64,000 nt of DNA, from positions 620,001 to 684,000 of the forward strand of contig JAQOTA010000070.1 of the NCBI GenBank assembly GCA_029532415.1, read 5' to 3'. Made by a program: the position numbers and the translations under genes. The stretch comes from Marasmius tenuissimus. Lineage: Eukaryota > Basidiomycota > Agaricomycetes > Agaricales > Marasmiaceae. The notes beneath the pieces were generated by a model, which saw nothing but the letters and a program-made list of their open reading frames with translations, searched no databases and was not told where the DNA came from. Position 1 is the first letter of the stretch; each line of letters opens with the position of its first letter. Below are positions 11,369 through 22,538 of this stretch, one piece after another.

Positions 11369-11990
11369 GCCACTGTGAAGAGTAGAAGGCCAACTTCTTT
11401 GCGTTTCCACAAATTGATAGACCATCCTGAAGGAACTCTCCCATAGATAGTAGATGTATATCCAATTGAGGTATGTAATAGACAGGATAGAAACACAAAA
11501 CACACTCAATAAGTTGACTGTCTTGTCCTTCAACATTATGCTTAATGAAGACAGTCCCTTTACCCTTGATCTGTATAGGGTTGCCCTTATTTGCAGTATT
11601 CATGATAGGACCATCAAGTGATTCATATTCAGCGAAATCATTCATGTCATTCATGAAATGAGAGGAGGCACCAGAATCAAGGAGCCAACCCTGTGCATTG
11701 TTTACACTTTTCTTTCCTTTACATTGAGTACAACCTACAAAGTGGGTGGAAATAGCAATGCAAAAATGTACAAGTGATTCCAGATCACTATGACTACTAT
11801 GCACACTAATGATACCAACTAATTGAGAGCAGCGCTGTAGGTTTGCATCAGCTTGGGAAAGCAGGTCAAGATATGTAACTTGCCTGTCGTCATGTAACAA
11901 TCCAAGAGAGATGTCATCTGGGACATCCTCAACCCCTGCAGCTTCAGCAATATCATTGTCAACATCATTACCAAATAGAGAGGTCATGTC
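11369..11990 (-). pseudogene. Copia protease region, truncated at the gypsy junction
   Basis: The minus-strand frame contains GWLLDSGASSHFMNDMNDF, the aspartic-protease active site of copia polyproteins (D-S-G). It continues through QIKGKGTVFIKHNVEG and YIPQLDIHLLSMGEFLQDG, the stretch normally followed by the GAG-pre-integrase domain. It ends abruptly at 11369, where the gypsy LTR starts. On its upstream side it is separated from gag by a solo LTR, and removing that LTR plus one duplication rejoins the frame exactly. Confidence 0.85.
11986..11990. repeat. Target-site duplication ATGTC of the solo LTR (left copy)
   Basis: atgtc directly precedes the solo LTR and recurs at 12519-12523 directly after it. 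Confidence 0.85.
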
Positions 11991-12518
11991 TATCACAAAT
12001 CCACTACTCACCTGTTCAGATGTGGTTTTGATGATAAGGGAATAACTGATGTGAATGCAGAGAGCAGAGGAGATGTTGTCAAAGGACAGAAGACGTTCTT
12101 TAGTCTGAGGTTTATGCCTCAGACAATCTAGCTTATATACATTAATTCTACAGAATCCCAGACACTATCTAAGACCTATGATACCTAAGCTGACTGATGC
12201 ACCTGTCAGGATGAGTCTACTATGAGTTGTGATGGTGCAATCAAGGTGTAAGTATGAGTCAAGTAAGTCGTAAGAGTCAACCCGAGTGTTTGAGCTGTCC
12301 ACACAGCACATGACTCACCACAGTCATGGTGTGGCAGATCTAGACCTATGTGTATCCCCTTTAGTTACAGATCTATCTAGATAAGTCCAGACCAAATCTA
12401 TAGAACAAGAGATCATATATCTACTGATAAGATGTTGTATTGGATTGAAGGATATGATAACCACATGGCACAGATAAGATATAGGGAGATTAGATGTAGG
12501 GAGAGAAAATCTGTGACA
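11991..12518 (-). repeat. Solo LTR (528 bp) inserted in copia gag-pol
   Basis: The block reads tatcaca...tgtgaca, an inverted terminal repeat TGTCACA/TGTGACA with one G-to-A change. It is flanked by a perfect 5-bp duplication ATGTC. In minus orientation it has the TATA-like GTATATAAGC near 12125-12140 seen in the other LTRs here. Deleting 533 bp (LTR plus one duplication) restores a single open copia frame (SMEDMTSLFGN across the join), strong independent support. It is not the same family as the gypsy-1 or gypsy-2 LTRs. No internal region is present, so it is a product of LTR-LTR recombination. Confidence 0.88.
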
Positions 12519-14077
12519 ATGTCTTCCATACTGTCATCAGATCCCCAGTCCATCTCTACATCTTCATCAGGATCAGTGCTATGAGAGCGTTTAGAAGAAG
12601 TAGAAGAAGGAGATCCAGCTCCCTCATATCCCTCATCATCCTCCAGAACACACTTGGACAAGGACACACATGATTGCTCAATGCGATCCTGGAGCGAGCA
12701 ATTGGCAGCAGACGTGACGATATGTTCAAAGGGTTTGAGATACTGCACTGTCTTGGGAGCACCAAGTCTGTCAGCAAGGGAATGTGCTTCACAGACATCA
12801 TCAAATACTAACTGAGATGGCTTGAAGCTAGTGAAGGATTGCATAGCAGCCGGGTCCTTCTTGACAGCTGGCTGAGGGACTGTGCTGTCGCACGACTTGT
12901 CCCAATGACCAGTGAAGTGAGCTGGGGGCAGTGATCCCATAGCATGAACAGGAGGGGCGCTGGCGATCTCAGTGCGCAAGGAGTTATTGACCGTGTTCAA
13001 CGCAATACACTCCCTGCAATCAGTGATTGAGGAGTAATGACGGAAAGAAGCGGGGGAAGCTATGACAGATGCATAAGATGCAAGATTGGAGTGACCATGC
13101 GACCGATTGTTACCACTGTTGTTACCACCGACATTGCTGGGACCCTGGTGCTGGTTGACACCACTGTGGGTACCACACTGCTGCTTCTTCTTACTGTTGT
13201 TCTGGTTTGAAGAAGGACATTGCTGCTGCTGCTGTGGTTGACGCTGTTGGCCATGCTGCTGCTGTCCACGTTGCTGATGTTGCTGCTGTGGACACTGCTG
13301 CTGACCAAATGATGGTTCGCGGTTGCCAGCACACTTGACCGCTGAGAGGCGGTTAGCAAGCTGAGGGTTCTGGTGTCCGTACTCAACCATGACAGCCTCA
13401 TGAATGTCGGCAACAGTAAGTGCATCATTGCTGTCAGGATCCCTTTCAAAGTCATGAAGGGATTTAGAGGAAGCAGTGTCCCATTTGAGAGGAATAGCTG
13501 CAATGAGAAGGAGTGCTTTGATCAACTCGGGAAGAACAACTCCAACCTCGGCAAGTCATTTGATGTACAGGTTGAACTTGGCAATGCCAGCCTGGGGATG
13601 GCTGGTGGTAAGCCAGAAGGATACAATTTTGACAAAGTTGCCATAAATGGCAGACAGAGTTGGTTCACCATACGTGAAACAAATCATGGACCAGGCTTTG
13701 GCAGCGTCCATGTCCTCAAGCTGTTTGAAGACTTCTTTGGTGGAGGTCAGCTGAATTATACCCAGGACTTGGAGGTCTTTCTCCTCCCATGCTTCAAGCA
13801 TGGTGTTGTACACTGTGATCTGAGCTTCAGTAGGGTCTGCTCGAGCGGGTTTTTCACCATCAGCAGGAGTAGCAGGCACAGCTGCTGCACCGGGGGAAGG
13901 AGTGACCATGATGACTGGAATGATCTCCCCCAGAGGGTATGTTGGCTTTTTAGCTGCGCCAGTGAGATGATGGTAAAGGCCTTGGACCTTGGTGACAGCT
14001 TCCATTTTGCTGTGATAGGTCTGGCGGAAGCCAGTGCCGTTGAAGCAACCAGAAAAGAATTTCTTAACATCAAACAT
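12519..14077 (-). pseudogene. Copia Gag (one in-frame stop)
   Basis: The N-terminal part (14077-13556) has the copia Gag pattern (MLEAWEEKDLQVLGIIQLTS, EVFKQLEDMDAAKAWSMI). A TGA at 13556 interrupts it. The same frame continues as LAEVGVVLPELIKALLLIAAIPLKW, read from 13555, and then through a Gln/His-rich stretch (about 13340-13190, CAG/CTG-rich DNA) and an Asn-rich stretch to an acidic C-terminus. I see no clear CCHC zinc knuckle. The frame then runs into the solo LTR at 12518, which supplies an artificial 3' end. The 5' leader between the primer site (14334) and the start is about 250 nt. Confidence 0.8.
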
Positions 14078-14333
14078 TGTAGTAAGAGGTTAGGTATGGT
14101 GTTGGATCTGGAAAAGACAGCATCAGCATGTGTCTAATCAACACAGGGAGCAGCCATCAAGGCACTATGCTCAACAAGGAGCATTGGATTCTTTAGATCT
14201 GATGTCGTTGAAGGACATACATTAATGCCATAGATCGATCACTCAATTAAGAGGTCGATGACAACATACAGGTCTAGCCTAGCTAGCCAATGACAGCAGC
14301 CTAGCGGCACTTGTCATTGTAGTCAGGCTAACT

Positions 14334-14346
14334 GGGGCTCATAACC
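14334..14346 (-). promoter_or_regulatory. Copia primer-binding site (initiator tRNA-Met half-molecule type)
   Basis: Directly after the 5' LTR the element reads GGTTATGAGCCCC. This is complementary to GGGGCTCATAACC, the anticodon stem-loop of eukaryotic initiator tRNA-Met. Copia-type elements are known to prime from this internal half-tRNA site. Confidence 0.85.
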
Positions 14347-14655
14347 TGATGAGCCGGCATGACACTTAGCACAGAGGATTACAACATGGCTACACTACTA
14401 CTTACCAGAGAGGAGTTTAGAGAGATAGAGGCAAGACATAGAAGCTCAAGCACACTGTAGATTCAGATAGAGAACTACAAGCTTATATACATGAAGATAC
14501 AATAGGAATACCATATAAGGAGAACTATAGAAATTGTACATATGAGCATAGGTAACAATGATGAATGGAACATTGTCCCGCAAAATATGATGGTGGGAAT
14601 AGTGAACTGGGACTTTGGATATACCAGGAACTAATTATAGTCCACGGATTCAACA
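14347..14655 (-). repeat. Copia 5' LTR (309 bp)
   Basis: Near-identical partner of 2507-2815 with only a few substitutions over 309 bp, which suggests a fairly recent insertion of the copia element. Confidence 0.93.
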
Positions 14656-14990
14656 GGAAGTACCTGGAATGGGTCTGGAAGTGATGTGGCTATCCAAGTG
14701 TGATGTGACTAGGTGAGGTAGACCAGGGTAAGATGCATGGATGTAATGACTTTGCCCATGATATCTGCAACGAGGTACATCTTTTGTGCCCCTTGAGTTT
14801 AAAACTAACACTCTCAAGCTTTCAGGACTGTGTTCCCAAAATTTATTGGGCAGAAAAAACCTAGAAACACATGGTATCTATTGTAGTAGCCTATAGTATA
14901 TAACGTGGATACAAGATTGAACATACTTGTACAGTAAGTGTCTTGGGAGTCCTGGATAGGTACAAAAAATACATGGGATTTAGTGATACA

Positions 14991-17160
14991 TTATTCAGTC
15001 AAGCTTCGAGCATCCCTTGCCCTCACCCACTCCGCCACATTGAACTTATGCAATCTCTGCTGAGCAGCATCACGTAGTCTGACCACACAGCAGTCTGCCA
15101 GTGGGACCTTCACCATGTCACGAATGGCCTCTGTGAAGAAACCTCTCAAGCCACCTGAACTCACTCAGAGATAAGACTAGTTGATAGAAAAGTAAAAGAG
15201 TAGATTGAGCAGCCAAAAGCTCAACCCAGCACAAGTGCTACAAGCGGTGGGGAGACAAAGTGGACAAGCTGGGAAACTACCTACAGAGACCATGAGTATA
15301 TATGAGAATATGCATCACAAGGAATGAATGAAATGACGAGAACTGTCAAAAGTATCCATGAGAGAAAAGTGGGGAAGTCAAACCAAACATGTATAGTTGT
15401 AACCAATGGTAAGGTATGAGAAAGAGATCAAAAGATGATTATTCCATGATGAAAGACCAAAATAACTGATATGGCTCAATAAGTAAATGAGGATGACAGG
15501 TGGCAATGCTATGTCAATAGGAGAATTGATTGGAATGACTCTGGTGATGGTAAATAGCAAGATCCGGGGAAGTAGGGCCGGCACCGGAGTGGACAGGACA
15601 AAAGAATAGTGGCAGTTTGTGACACACCAGATCTGCATCCTCATCCACCACTCCTGTAAGTGATATTATGGGGATCACAAAAACATCCATCCCAACCCCT
15701 GCAACCTTTGTCACCACCTGATTCTTTATGTTGCTCCACATCACTATCAGAGGTAGGTGGGTGTTCTTCAGCAGCCTCTGGGGGTGAACAACCATTTCCG
15801 GAGGCAACCTTCCCTTGATCCTGTTCCAGTCCAACATCAACGTGCACTGATTTCCTGCCTGCCAGAAGTACATTGAGAGCCAATGTTTTGATGTCGAGTT
15901 GTTGGTGTATTTCTTGTTCTTCAGATCTGGGATGTGCCCAGTGAGTTTGACCTGGAAAAAGATGAGATTGGCGACCTCAGCTTTCAGGTCATAGGACTCA
16001 TGCTGGCTCCGATGACAGGATGTTCACCACACCGATGCGACAAAGATTGAGAGAGCAGAAACCAGGGCTGCAGATGGACCTGTATCTGTTGGGGTCCAGA
16101 TGCTGGACTTGGTGGAAGAAGAGGGTTCAGTAGAGAGAGAGGGCTCGGTGGGAGAAGAGGTCTCAACAGGAGGGGTTGCTGCACGAGAAGTAGATGGCAG
16201 TGGGTCTGGTTTTCTTCGCTTGTGTAGCCGAGCCCTGTGTTGTAACAGGCCTCTGATGCCAGGATGGGTGTAGCCCTTGGGCAGCATGAGATTGAATGGG
16301 GGTTTCTTGATAATGTGAAGTGGGAGTAACAAACTGTGATTAAAGATTGCCAGTAAGAGCAAACAAACACAAAAAGCGACCTTACTCAGCATCGACAACA
16401 TAGTTGTAGTCCACCAATATTGGTACTCCCACAGCGTTGATGATGTCTGTCCTGAGTTGAAGCTTTAGACTGCTCTTTGTCTGTTTCGATACAATGACAT
16501 CAAGAACATGGAAATGGCCGTGATGCATACCCTTCCACACCAAAACACTCGAAAGCTTCCACGGGTTTCTGAATGTTTTGGTGACTTGGAGAGCTTTGTC
16601 TGTCTGCTCGGGTGTCATTGGGTTTGCATCAAAGCCACGTGTCTGGTTCAAAGCAGACATCGTCTTGATGATCATGTCTCTTGACATGTTCAACAGCCTA
16701 AGGGCCTCCATCATCACGTTTTCCTGTCACCTATTCAACACGTCTTTGAGGGTTGTTTGTTTTGTAGCCGATAGTGCTCACAACATGTTCCTGTGGGCTG
16801 TGTATGGCACCACATCCTTAGTTTGATAAGCTGGGTCTGATAGCTAGATGAAGAAACCAGCAGCGTACCTGTCCTTCTCCTCCTTGAAAACAACAACACA
16901 TCTGATTCAGGTGACTCCTGTACAATTACAAACACTTCATTTCCACTCGGATGCTGGACATATGAACATATGATCCGACAGCCCAACGTTTGAAGGCGCC
17001 CCAGCCCAAGAATGTATCCTCCCCCACCCTTGATATCTCTTGGTTACACATTCACATCACTATCCTCACCTCAAGGCTGGTTTCTGTCACTGCTTGCACA
17101 AGTCCTACAAAGTTCCCCAAAACATCAGAAACCCATTCACCCTCCTCAAACACCCATTCC
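14991..17160 (-). pseudogene. Spt5/KOW-like protein gene, 3' part (split by gypsy-2)
   Basis: This minus-strand part continues, in frame, the coding sequence at 22924-23490 once gypsy-2 and one TTCAC are removed. Coding blocks include KEWVFEEGEWVSDVLGNFVG, then GRLQTLGCRIICSYVQHPSG, then 16717-16382 with KGMHHGHFHVLDVIVSKQT and VDYNYVVDAE, a Ser/Thr/Pro-rich stretch (16401-16024), and a last exon 14991-15154 ending DARSLTE. Short GT-AG introns separate them. The sequence style (repeated small beta-type modules ending in a Ser/Pro tail) resembles the Spt5-like KOW proteins frequent in mushroom genomes; this is recognition by pattern only. Stops and frame changes show it is decayed as well as interrupted. 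Confidence 0.4.
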
Positions 17161-17165
17161 TTCAC
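17161..17165. repeat. Target-site duplication TTCAC of gypsy-2 (left copy)
   Basis: ttcac directly precedes the left LTR and recurs at 22919-22923 directly after the right LTR. Confidence 0.95.
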
Positions 17166-17545
17166 TGTCAGCAATCACCAGATCTGACCCGGTGACGTGT
17201 CGCACTAAGCTTTAAGACAAGAGGGAACGAAGCAAAGAATAGAGAACTCTATACTGGTGAGGAATAAACCAGCTCAAGACTGGGGAATACATGCAGAGTA
17301 TCTACTTCTTATATACTACTGAGAGGAATACGGCATATGTCTACAGTGAGGTATGACATCAAGGTATGACATCGTGAAACAGTATCTGAAACAGGACCAA
17401 CATGTGTCTACAGCATGTGGGTCCCTTCATGTATCTACCATGTGTCTATATGACAAGATACGAGTCATGTGAGGGATAAGATATAGATAAGATGGAAAAT
17501 GATAAGATAAGGAGAAAAGATAAGACAGGAGGGAAATTCATGACA
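17166..17545 (-). repeat. Gypsy-2 3' LTR (380 bp)
   Basis: It abuts a purine tract on its right side (17546-17562), marking it as the 3' LTR. In element sense a GTATATAAG TATA-like box lies near 17310. Confidence 0.95.
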
Positions 17546-17562
17546 TTACCCCCCCTTTAAGG
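17546..17562 (-). other. Gypsy-2 polypurine tract
   Basis: In element sense the run ccttaaagggggggtaa directly precedes the 3' LTR. Confidence 0.88.
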
Positions 17563-17794
17563 ATCATGTCTTCGTGATGAGAAGATTGTTTTCCTGTTAT
17601 TTGAGAGGTAGGATATAGTAATGTGTACATAACTAAATATCGAAAGTTCTTTGGCTTTGGAGCCGTAGGATTTATTCTATGAAAGTCTGCAATCGCTTCT
17701 TTCGCATTCTTTAAGTTACTTATGGGTTCCCAAGTATTTTCCTCAACTGGATAACCCTTCCAACTGACATAGTATTCTATCTTTCCTTTATTGT

Positions 17795-20700
17795 TCAGTT
17801 GACAATCTCTACAACTTCGTATTCTTTCCCGCCATCTGCTTCGATAGGAGGGGGAGGAGAAGGTTTCTCTTGTGAGGGGAATCCGGGAGGATGGTACGGA
17901 GTAAGGAGAGCTTCATTGAAGACTGGATGTATCTTCCAAGTATTTGGGAGTTCAAGTTTGTACAATGAAGGACCAATCTTTTTCAAGACTTTGAAAGGAC
18001 CGTGTCGTTTGTTATCAAGTTTCTTGGCCAGACGTTTACTGGATATGTTTGTGGCCTCAACATAGACTTGGTTGCCTTCTTCATATTCCCTAGATTCAGA
18101 CCGGCTTCGATCATAGAAGTGTTTCATGGTTTCCACTGCACGTTTTAGGGATGAAGCAGCTTCTTCTTGGATCTGATCCATGGTCTTACTGAAGTGCTCT
18201 GCTCAGGGACTCCTGGTTCCATTCCTTTCCAAGGGTGTTGTCCGTAGTTCATGAAGAATGGCGATTGACCAGTACTTAAATGAACCTTATCATTGTATGA
18301 AAACTGGGCAATAGCTAACCAGTCAACCCAGTCATCTTGTCTGAAATTGACAAAGATTTGTAGGTACTTTTCAATTTCTTGGTTCACTCGTTCTGTCTGA
18401 CCATCTGTCTGAGGGTGGTATGTCGTTGACTTGTTTGAGTCAATTCCAAGTATGTGGAATAAGCTCTCCATGAATTTTGAATCAAACTGAGGCCCTCGGT
18501 CTGAGATGACCTTCCAGGGTAATCCATGTTCCTTGAACACATGTTCAATGTAAAGCCGTGCTGTTCCTTCCAAAGTGATCTGTTGGTTTGTGGGAGTGAA
18601 GATTGCCTTCTTGGTCAAACGATCTACAACAACCATGATCATATCTCGGCCCTGAGATAACGGGAGTGGGCCTATGAAGTCAATCGTTACTATTTCCCTC
18701 TCCGGAATTTCATTTGGCTGGAGCGGTGCCGTGAGCTTCTCTCTTCTTGGTTTAGCCTTTTGACATCTGTCACATCCATTGATATAGCGTTTGACATCAA
18801 AGTTGATCTTAGGCCACCAATAGTTTCAGGTAATCAGCTCTAGCGTCTTAAACCATCCTGGATGTCCAGCTAGGGAGGTATCGTGATGAAGATGAATAAT
18901 ATCTTCCCTAAGCTTTTCATCTTTAGGAACATAGACCCTGTCCTTCTATGTGACAACATCGTCATTCTCTTCCCAGCCTTTCTCCTTCTTAGTCAATGAT
19001 TCAATCACAGACCAATCTCGATCTTTGTTTTCTTTGATCCGAGTCATTATGCTTTTGTCTAGTGATGCTATGACAATGAGGCGAAAAAGTTCTGGTTTGA
19101 GTAAAACAATGTTTTTCTTGTCATTTACCCCCCTCTCATGACCTGCTCGTCTCAACAGGTAGTCCACTTTAGCGTTTTGCTGTCCCGGTTTATGGTGCAG
19201 GGTAAAGTGGTAGTCCTGCATCATAGTAACCCATCTGGCCTGTCGTCGGTTCAAATCCTGTGGTTTTCTGAAGTATTCGAGGTTCTTATGATCTGTCCAG
19301 ATCTCGAAATCTTCCATAGTACCCAACAGGTATTGTCTCCATTCGTGAAGGGCTATCACAATGGCAAGCATTTCCTTGTCATAGATTTCATAATTTCTCT
19401 CTGCTTCATTTAGCAAGTGAGAAAGGAATGCTATTGGTTTCCATTTGCCATCTTGGTACTGTGATAGTATAGCCCCTACTGCAAAGTCTGATGAATCTGC
19501 TTCAATGCGGAATTTCCCATCATCTCTGGGTATGGCTAGCACAGGGGCCGTTGTGACTCTTATCTTCAGGTTAAAGGCCTCTTCTTGTGCATTTGTCCAT
19601 TCCCAGCTCTGTTTCCCAGTTAGCTTGTGCAAAGCATGTGCCACATGTGAGAAATCTCGGATGAAACGTTGGTAAAAGTTGATGAATCCGAGGAACTGTT
19701 GTACATCCCTCATGTCTTTTGGTGTGGTCCATTCACTGACAGCTTTCACCTTGACTGGATCCATTCTGACTTGTCCCTTTCCAACGATCAAACCAAGGAA
19801 TTCAATCTCTAGTTGTTCGAATTGGCATTTCTCTGGTTTCAAGTACAACTTGTGTGCACAAAGCTTATCTAGGATTTGGCGGACCATCTCCCTGTGTTCC
19901 TCCAACGTCTTCGTGAAGACAAGGATATTGTCCATGTATACGACAACTTTTCCTGTGTTGATTTCTTCACAGAGAATGGTATTCATCATTGTCTGGAACG
20001 TTGCAAGTGAATTGGTCAGACCGAAAAACATGATGAGCGGTTCAAACATCCCTCTGTTTGTGAGCAATGCTGCCTTCCATTCATCTCCCTCCTTGATCCT
20101 GATATTATTGAAACCCCATCGAACATCCATCTTTGAAAACCAAACAGCGCCTTTGAGTTTGTCAATGAGTTCCTGTGTCAATGGCAGAGGATAGCGATTT
20201 TTGATTGTCTGCTCATTGAGTTTTCTGTAGTCTTGTACAGGTCTCAGTTTCCCATCCTTCTTTTTGACAAAGAAGAAGGGTGACGCCATTGGTGACTTAG
20301 ATGGTCGAATTCGACCGGTTCTCAAGTTCTCCTCTAGGAATACATCAAGCTCTTGTTGTTCTGCTGGGCTGAGAGGGTATATCTTAGCAGAGTTCTGACC
20401 TTTTGCTCCTGGGATCAATTCAATGACATGGTCCCAGGGGCGTCTTGGTGGTAACTGGTCAAAATCCTTCTTATCAAAGATGTCCCTGAAGTCCTGGTAT
20501 GCTTCTGGAACAATCTCTTCAAAGGTCTGCTCTTCCTTTCCCTTCTTGGCTTCATGTGCCAGTTTGGTGGACACATTTTCTCGAGCTCGTATGTGTAATT
20601 CCTGTTGGATGTCTACTACGAGTATTCGATCTCCAGCTTCTATTTCTGGATCATTGTCATCGTCAGGATCATCTTCTGGTTCAGCATCAGATTCAACGGG

Positions 20701-21270
20701 TCAGCATTCTTCAGGGCATCTATTGAACAGAATTTCTCCTGTTTGCCAGTCAACACTAGGGTTGTGTTGCTTAAGCCATTCATGACCAATAAATATGTCA
20801 GCTTTGCCAAGGTTGGTAACTGCAAAGCTAAGTATCTCGACATGATTCCTTAACGTGACTCTCAGATCAACATATTCCGAGATTGGACCTCCAGAATTGA
20901 GTGTTCCATCTGCATTGTATACAGGGATTGATTTGACATACTTCTTGGTATTAATGCCATGTTCTCGAATGAATCGTTCATTGATTGCACTGCCTGTGCA
21001 CCCACTATCAAGTAATGCCTTTACGTCTAAAGATCTTTGATCATCTAGTGTAGTGACGACCAGATCAATGTTTGTTTGGCTTCCATTTCCTCGAATGTAG
21101 CGGGGTGGTGTCTTTAGTCTGTTAAGAGCTTCAAAAACATTTCAGTCGTTCAGTAGGTTGAGCTCTCTCAGGACTAGTTCAGTGCATTCAACTCGTCTCT
21201 TTGGGTGTACCATTGTTCTGAGTAGGATGATTCCCATGTCCGAGGGCATTTGCCATAACCGTTGTGCGTA
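17795..21270 (-). pseudogene. Gypsy-2 Pol: protease, RT, RNase H, integrase (broken)
   Basis: The protease region (about 21050-20700) has ALLDSGCTGSAINE. Reverse transcriptase spans 20574 to about 19700 with WFSKMDVRWGFNN and FFGLTNSLATFQ. Its catalytic box reads YMDNILVF where family members have YxDD, so the second Asp is lost. RNase H and its connection run to about 18950 (DSSDFAVGAILSQ, YEIYDKEMLAIV). Integrase follows, with CDRCQKAK, VTIDFIGPLP, VISDRGPQFDSKFM and TTYHPQTDGQTERVNQE. In-frame stops occur at 20701, 18946 (TAG, expected Trp) and 18826 (TGA, expected Arg). A one-base shift near 18190 puts the C-terminus (18181-17795, ending KEYEVVEIVN, a chromodomain-like start) in another frame. 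Confidence 0.9.
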
Positions 21271-21822
21271 TCACTGGCTTGTCCAGGGACGCAGCCACCA
21301 ATTGTTGAACCGTGGACCCTTTTCAATTTGTTTCAGTGCATCGTTTATTTCTGGAATGACTAAGCTATGGTTTACAAATTGAAAAGTGTGTTTCCCTCTG
21401 GAGTTTTCACTATCTCCAGGGGTCCTTTCAGGGTCCTGATCCAACAAATCTTTCAACAATCTGTTTCTGTCCTCCTGTGTCATCGTCTGAACATGAGGTC
21501 TCTCCTTCTCTTTGTCCCCTTCTGCAGGGCAATCAAAGAATTTGTGTCCCGGCTTTTGGCATTTAAAGCACAGGCCTTTCCTCTTCATGGTTTCCCTGTC
21601 CATTTTCCCTGGAACTGGGATGGTATCTTTCTTTGCTGGTGGTGGTGGATCTATCTTGGGTTCTTGTGTCATTGGTGGTTGTATGTGGTTGGGAATTACT
21701 TCAACAGGGTTAATGGATTGGGTGGTGTTGGCTGTTACACCCTTGTACCATAGGAGGATTGTCTGATATAAGACCCATAGGAGAGTGAGGAAGTCAGGAG
21801 CGGGTTGTTGAACGTGGTTCAT
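21271..21822 (-). pseudogene. Gypsy-2 short Gag: zinc knuckle without capsid
   Basis: The frame gives 183 residues from an ATG at 21822. It has a single CCHC knuckle (CFKCQKPGHKFFDC) near residue 85-98, a Pro-rich stretch before it, and no recognisable capsid (Retrotrans_gag) domain. The gypsy-1 Gag in this window has both. About 716 nt of pyrimidine-rich leader separate it from the 5' LTR, and I see no capsid frame there. It ends at a TGA at 21271; Pol lies beyond in the same general direction. It may be a truncated or non-autonomous Gag, or a family with an unusual Gag. Confidence 0.7.
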
Positions 21823-22538
21823 GGTGTGTGGATGTGCGGGTTAAAGTGTGGTATTCTTGGTTTCGTAAGGTAAATGTAATCTAAAGTCCACTACTAAACT
21901 GATTGAGATCTTATATTTTCGATCACAGATTAATTGTTCGTCTCCTTCTTCGCCGACTACCTCACTCAGGTAGATGCGGGTTCTATCATAAAGGTATCTA
22001 TTGTATCAACTTGTCTAGTTCGACTTTCCTTCAAAACTAAACTTGTTCTTCGTCAATTGGCTTCGTAAGGAAACCAACCCCGGGTTGTACCGTATGTAAG
22101 TAAATGTAAATATGTAGCAACGGAGCCTGAGAACTTCTATCAATTCGCAATTGCCTAGCTGATGTCTCTCAGTTTAGAAGCTGAGATAGCCGAAGTCTTT
22201 CTGGGAAGGGGAATTGGCCCCTAAACTACCCCCAATGAAGGAGAATAGCCACAGCTCGTTTCAATAAAAGTGGCTTCTTTCACTGATTGGGTGCACTGGA
22301 CCTTCTTCGGGCAGCCAACTCAGCGAGACCAACAGTATACCCAGAAATATACGTGGAATTTGTCCAGTCACCGGCGGAAGGGGAAAGATGATGAAAGGGG
22401 AAAAGGGATGAGGGTATGGGAGGTGTAGTGTGTAGGATCAAAGTTTCAGGATAGGGGATAGGATGTAATATGAAAGATCAAAGGTTTAGGGTAGGGGGAT
22501 GTGCAACGGTCAAGAGGAATAAGGAAGTCTTCAGCTAA
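21823..22538 (-). other. Gypsy-2 5' leader, no coding frame seen
   Basis: Pyrimidine-rich in element sense, with runs such as ccccttttcccctttc. It contains the primer-site position (ttagctgaagactt next to the LTR), which I cannot assign to a tRNA. Confidence 0.5.

Larger units (their letters stand above)
2507..14655 (-). mobile_element. Ty1/copia LTR retrotransposon carrying a nested gypsy element and a solo LTR
   Basis: Two 309-bp LTRs (2507-2815 and 14347-14655) read TG...CA and are nearly identical. In element sense (minus strand) the order is 5' LTR, primer site, Gag, protease, an Arg/Pro-rich linker, reverse transcriptase, RNase H, purine tract, 3' LTR. This RT-after-integrase order, and a primer site matching the initiator-tRNA anticodon stem-loop, define Ty1/copia. 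The integrase core is missing: protease-side sequence stops at 11369, where a gypsy element begins, and copia sequence resumes at 4974 already past integrase. A 528-bp solo LTR also splits gag-pol at 11991-12518. Without these insertions the element would be about 5.2 kb. In-frame TGA codons at 13556, 3738 and 3017, together with frameshifts, make it inactive. Confidence 0.93.

Noticed and set aside
13190..13340. CAG/CTG-rich tract as a possible microsatellite or CRISPR-like repeat
   Set aside because: It is irregular and explained by the poly-Gln/His stretch of copia Gag.
13373..14137. Plus-strand 254-codon frame over copia gag
   Set aside because: Antisense of the recognised Gag protein, with no known domain.
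15117..15497. Possible further solo LTR starting TGTCACGAAT
   Set aside because: The start lies inside an exon (AIRDMVKVP), and no matching end with a target duplication was found.
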